DNA of 48,139 bases. It comes from Simkaniaceae bacterium. GTDB lineage: Bacteria; Chlamydiota; Chlamydiia; Chlamydiales; Simkaniaceae. Positions 46,516-48,139 of this stretch are shown one piece after another. The stretch spans positions 1 to 48,139 of the forward strand of contig JASJDV010000007.1 in the NCBI GenBank assembly GCA_030064985.1. Direction: 5' to 3'. Within the stretch, counting starts at the first letter, position 1, and each line of letters begins with the position of its first letter. The notes under the pieces were generated by a model, which was not told the DNA's origin, searched no databases, and saw only the letters and a list, made by a program, of their open reading frames with translations. The translations under genes and the position numbers were made by a program.

Positions 46516-47837
46516 GAACTTTTTTTCTTCTCTTGTCGTTTTTTTCCTTTCAAGTAGAAGACAAGAGGAACTCCTGCAAATCGATAAGTTTTCCGGAATT
46601 GATTGATGAGATATTTCTTATAGGTATCCCCTAAAAGGTCAGGGTTATTCACAAAAAAAACAAAGCGAGGAGGGGTTACATCAATCTGCAGCATATAATA
46701 AATGCGCAGGCGTTTTCCTCGAAGCATCGGTGGATGAACTTTGTGAATGGTTTTCTCAATCCATTGATTGAGCTGTCCTGTAGAAATACGCGTTCCTAAA
46801 TAGTGGTGCACGTCTTGAATCACTGGGAAAAGCTCATCGATTTTCCGCCCAGTTTTTGCAGAACCAAAAAGAAGCGGACAATAAGCAATGAATGAAGCTT
46901 CGATCTCCAGACTTTTCTTGCAATGCTCCATCCTAAAGCCTTTGACAAGATCCCATTTATTGAAAAAAAGAATGCACCCTTTCCCCTTACCTTCGATCAT
47001 CTTTGTGATCCGTTTTTCCTGAGCTGTCATCCCATCTTGTGAATCAAGCATCAATAGACAAACATCTGCGCGCTCAATCGCTCGTTCCGTTCGAATCGCA
47101 GCAAACTTATCAACAACTTCGTGTTCTGCTTTCTTTTTTCGGATCCCTGCCGTATCGATAATCGTAAAGGTTTCTCCCTTCCATTTGACCGCTACATCGA
47201 TCGCATCTCGCGTTGTCCCAGCTACGGGACTCACAACACACCGAGATTCGTCTAGTAAGGTATTGATCAACGTTGATTTACCTACATTAGGACGGCCAAC
47301 AATAGCAACTTTAATGCCTTGAGTTTCTTCATCCTTTTCGATAATCGGGCAAGAAGCCAGAGCGCATTCTAACATCTCAACAATGTTTCTGCCCTGAATA
47401 GCCGAAACTGCAAAGAGGTTTTCAATTCCTAGGACGTAAAAAGAAGCCAGCTCTGACTCATCTTCATTGTCTATCTTATTGACAGCTAAGACAAGTGGCT
47501 TTCCACTTTTAAGAAGGAGATGGGCCACATGCTCGTCAAGACGTGTCACTCCAGTCCGAGAATCCACAACCATGATGAGACTATCGGCTTCTTCGATGGC
47601 CATTTCGGCCTGCAGCTGCACTTCTTGTGCGAAAGGACTGTCATTTCTTTCGTCAATGCCCCCTGTATCAATGATTTCAAAAGGGCGAGTAAAAAGTTCC
47701 GCGTCAGCATATAACCGATCACGGGTCACTCCTTCCATCTCATCGACAATGGCGATCCGTCTTTTAGCAATGCGATTAAACAAGGATGATTTTCCAACAT
47801 TGGGGCGACCCATCAAAGCAATTTTTGGTTTTTTCAT
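46419..47837 (-). CDS. der: Ribosome biogenesis GTPase Der
   Basis: Tandem-GTPase essential for 50S assembly. The first G domain shows GRPNVGKSS, DTGGIDE and NKID. The second shows GRPNVGKST, DTAGIRKK and NKWD. A KH-like domain follows, with PPRFVFFVNNPDLLGDTYKKYLINQFRK. The last 30 residues (after FYLKGKKRQEKKK) extend beyond the usual end and overlap the YidD-like gene. The frame opens with TTG at 47843, but the ATG at 47837 (MKKPKIALMGRPNVGKSS) is the likely start. Confidence 0.96.
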   Translation of the reverse strand: MKKPKIALMGRPNVGKSSLFNRIAKRRIAIVDEMEGVTRDRLYADAELFTRPFEIIDTGGIDERNDSPFAQEVQLQAEMAIEEADSLIMVVDSRTGVTRLDEHVAHLLLKSGKPLVLAVNKIDNEDESELASFYVLGIENLFAVSAIQGRNIVEMLECALASCPIIEKDEETQGIKVAIVGRPNVGKSTLINTLLDESRCVVSPVAGTTRDAIDVAVKWKGETFTIIDTAGIRKKKAEHEVVDKFAAIRTERAIERADVCLLMLDSQDGMTAQEKRITKMIEGKGKGCILFFNKWDLVKGFRMEHCKKSLEIEASFIAYCPLLFGSAKTGRKIDELFPVIQDVHHYLGTRISTGQLNQWIEKTIHKVHPPMLRGKRLRIYYMLQIDVTPPRFVFFVNNPDLLGDTYKKYLINQFRKTYRFAGVPLVFYLKGKKRQEKKKSSHNGNFLEEDLRFEEENVGSHLNVFPSMVTFR

Positions 47838-48139
47838 GATCAAGGATCATAACAAACTACTGATTAAAATAAATATTGGGGGATTCTTTGCACTACTATG
47901 GGAACAAGTCCACTGTGTGGTTACTATGGGCAAAAGATAGGTAACCAATAGAAATGATGATTTTACGCACATTTTTAATGCACTTTTCTCTCGGGTACGT
48001 TAAGAAAAAGATACCAAAAACTGCAGCAATCAAATGAAAATTTTAATTTGTGGTAGGTTTATCAAAACACGCCGTAAAACCTCTTTCTTCAGGTGGAGGC
48101 TTTATGTTTTTTTTGGTGCTTAATATACTTCTTCACAAT
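47838..48139. other. Window edge upstream of der
   Basis: No gene is recognised. It should contain the der promoter, which I cannot place. The string CGTAAAACCTC near 48072 is the reverse complement of one at the left edge of the window. Confidence 0.35.

Noticed and set aside
47467-47940. 157-codon plus-strand frame opposite der
   Set aside because: Serine/arginine-rich shadow of the der GTP-binding region; no motif.
124-48082. Inverted 11-base match (GAGGTTTTACG) between the two ends of the window as part of a large mobile element
   Set aside because: Too short to be significant over 48 kb, and the region between is mostly core chromosome.
1-48139. CRISPR arrays, prophage or toxin-antitoxin modules
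   Set aside because: I looked for regularly spaced repeats, integrase or capsid genes and paired small genes with known toxin motifs, and saw none.

Overview
The window is a stretch of bacterial chromosome that looks chlamydial (phylum Chlamydiota). The evidence is a 45-residue L36, an L25/CTC-pth-rpsF-rpsR-rplI-ispE gene string beside glgA, a HEAT/HIT/MYG1/LOG-like gene string resembling what I remember of Chlamydia trachomatis CT384-CT387, a TyrP-type amino-acid permease, and the tRNA-Thr/tuf/tRNA-Trp/secE/nusG/rplKAJL/rpoBC block. The moderate A+T bias and gene content would suit an environmental, Simkania- or Parachlamydia-like lineage. That family-level guess is inference only.

Layout. 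(1) 0.5-4.3 kb, minus strand: tRNA-Gln, a broken ribose-phosphate pyrophosphokinase gene (prs), rplY, pth, rpsF, rpsR, rplI and ispE, tightly packed with 4-nt overlaps and led by a plausible sigma-70-type promoter. (2) 4.6-16.3 kb: glgA, pgsA, rlmN, an IS5-type transposase scrap, a membrane-anchored methyltransferase, dnaG, mutS, uvrC, and an Asp23/Gls24 protein with its two-helix membrane partner. (3) 16.6-20.3 kb: a GYF_2 membrane protein, rpsN-rpmJ facing away from rpmH-rnpA, and a UvrD/PcrA helicase. (4) 20.5-33.8 kb, minus strand: the core transcription/translation block rpoC, rpoB, rplL, rplJ, rplA, rplK, nusG, secE, tRNA-Trp, tuf, tRNA-Thr, then infA. (5) 33.8-45.1 kb, an accessory mix: two decayed regions (33.9-34.7 and 44.0-45.1 kb), sufE flanked by a duplicated sequence, the HEAT-HIT-MYG1 operon, a LOG-like protein, TyrP, a BON+DUF1207 envelope protein, a small helical protein and a CAU-anticodon tRNA. 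(6) 45.1-47.8 kb: a lipoprotein paired with an exported, cysteine-free YidD-like protein, and the GTPase Der, which overlaps the yidD gene tail to tail.

Functionally most of the window is housekeeping: replication and repair (dnaG, mutS, uvrC, helicase), transcription, ribosomal proteins, isoprenoid, phospholipid and glycogen synthesis. The less routine content is the decaying prs gene (loss of PRPP synthesis, fitting nucleotide parasitism), the homopolymer-frameshifted secreted protein gene near 44.2 kb, the decayed membrane-protein gene near 34 kb, the paired repeats around sufE, the unusual YidD, and several envelope proteins of unknown role. I found no CRISPR array, phage, intact insertion sequence or convincing new defence system.
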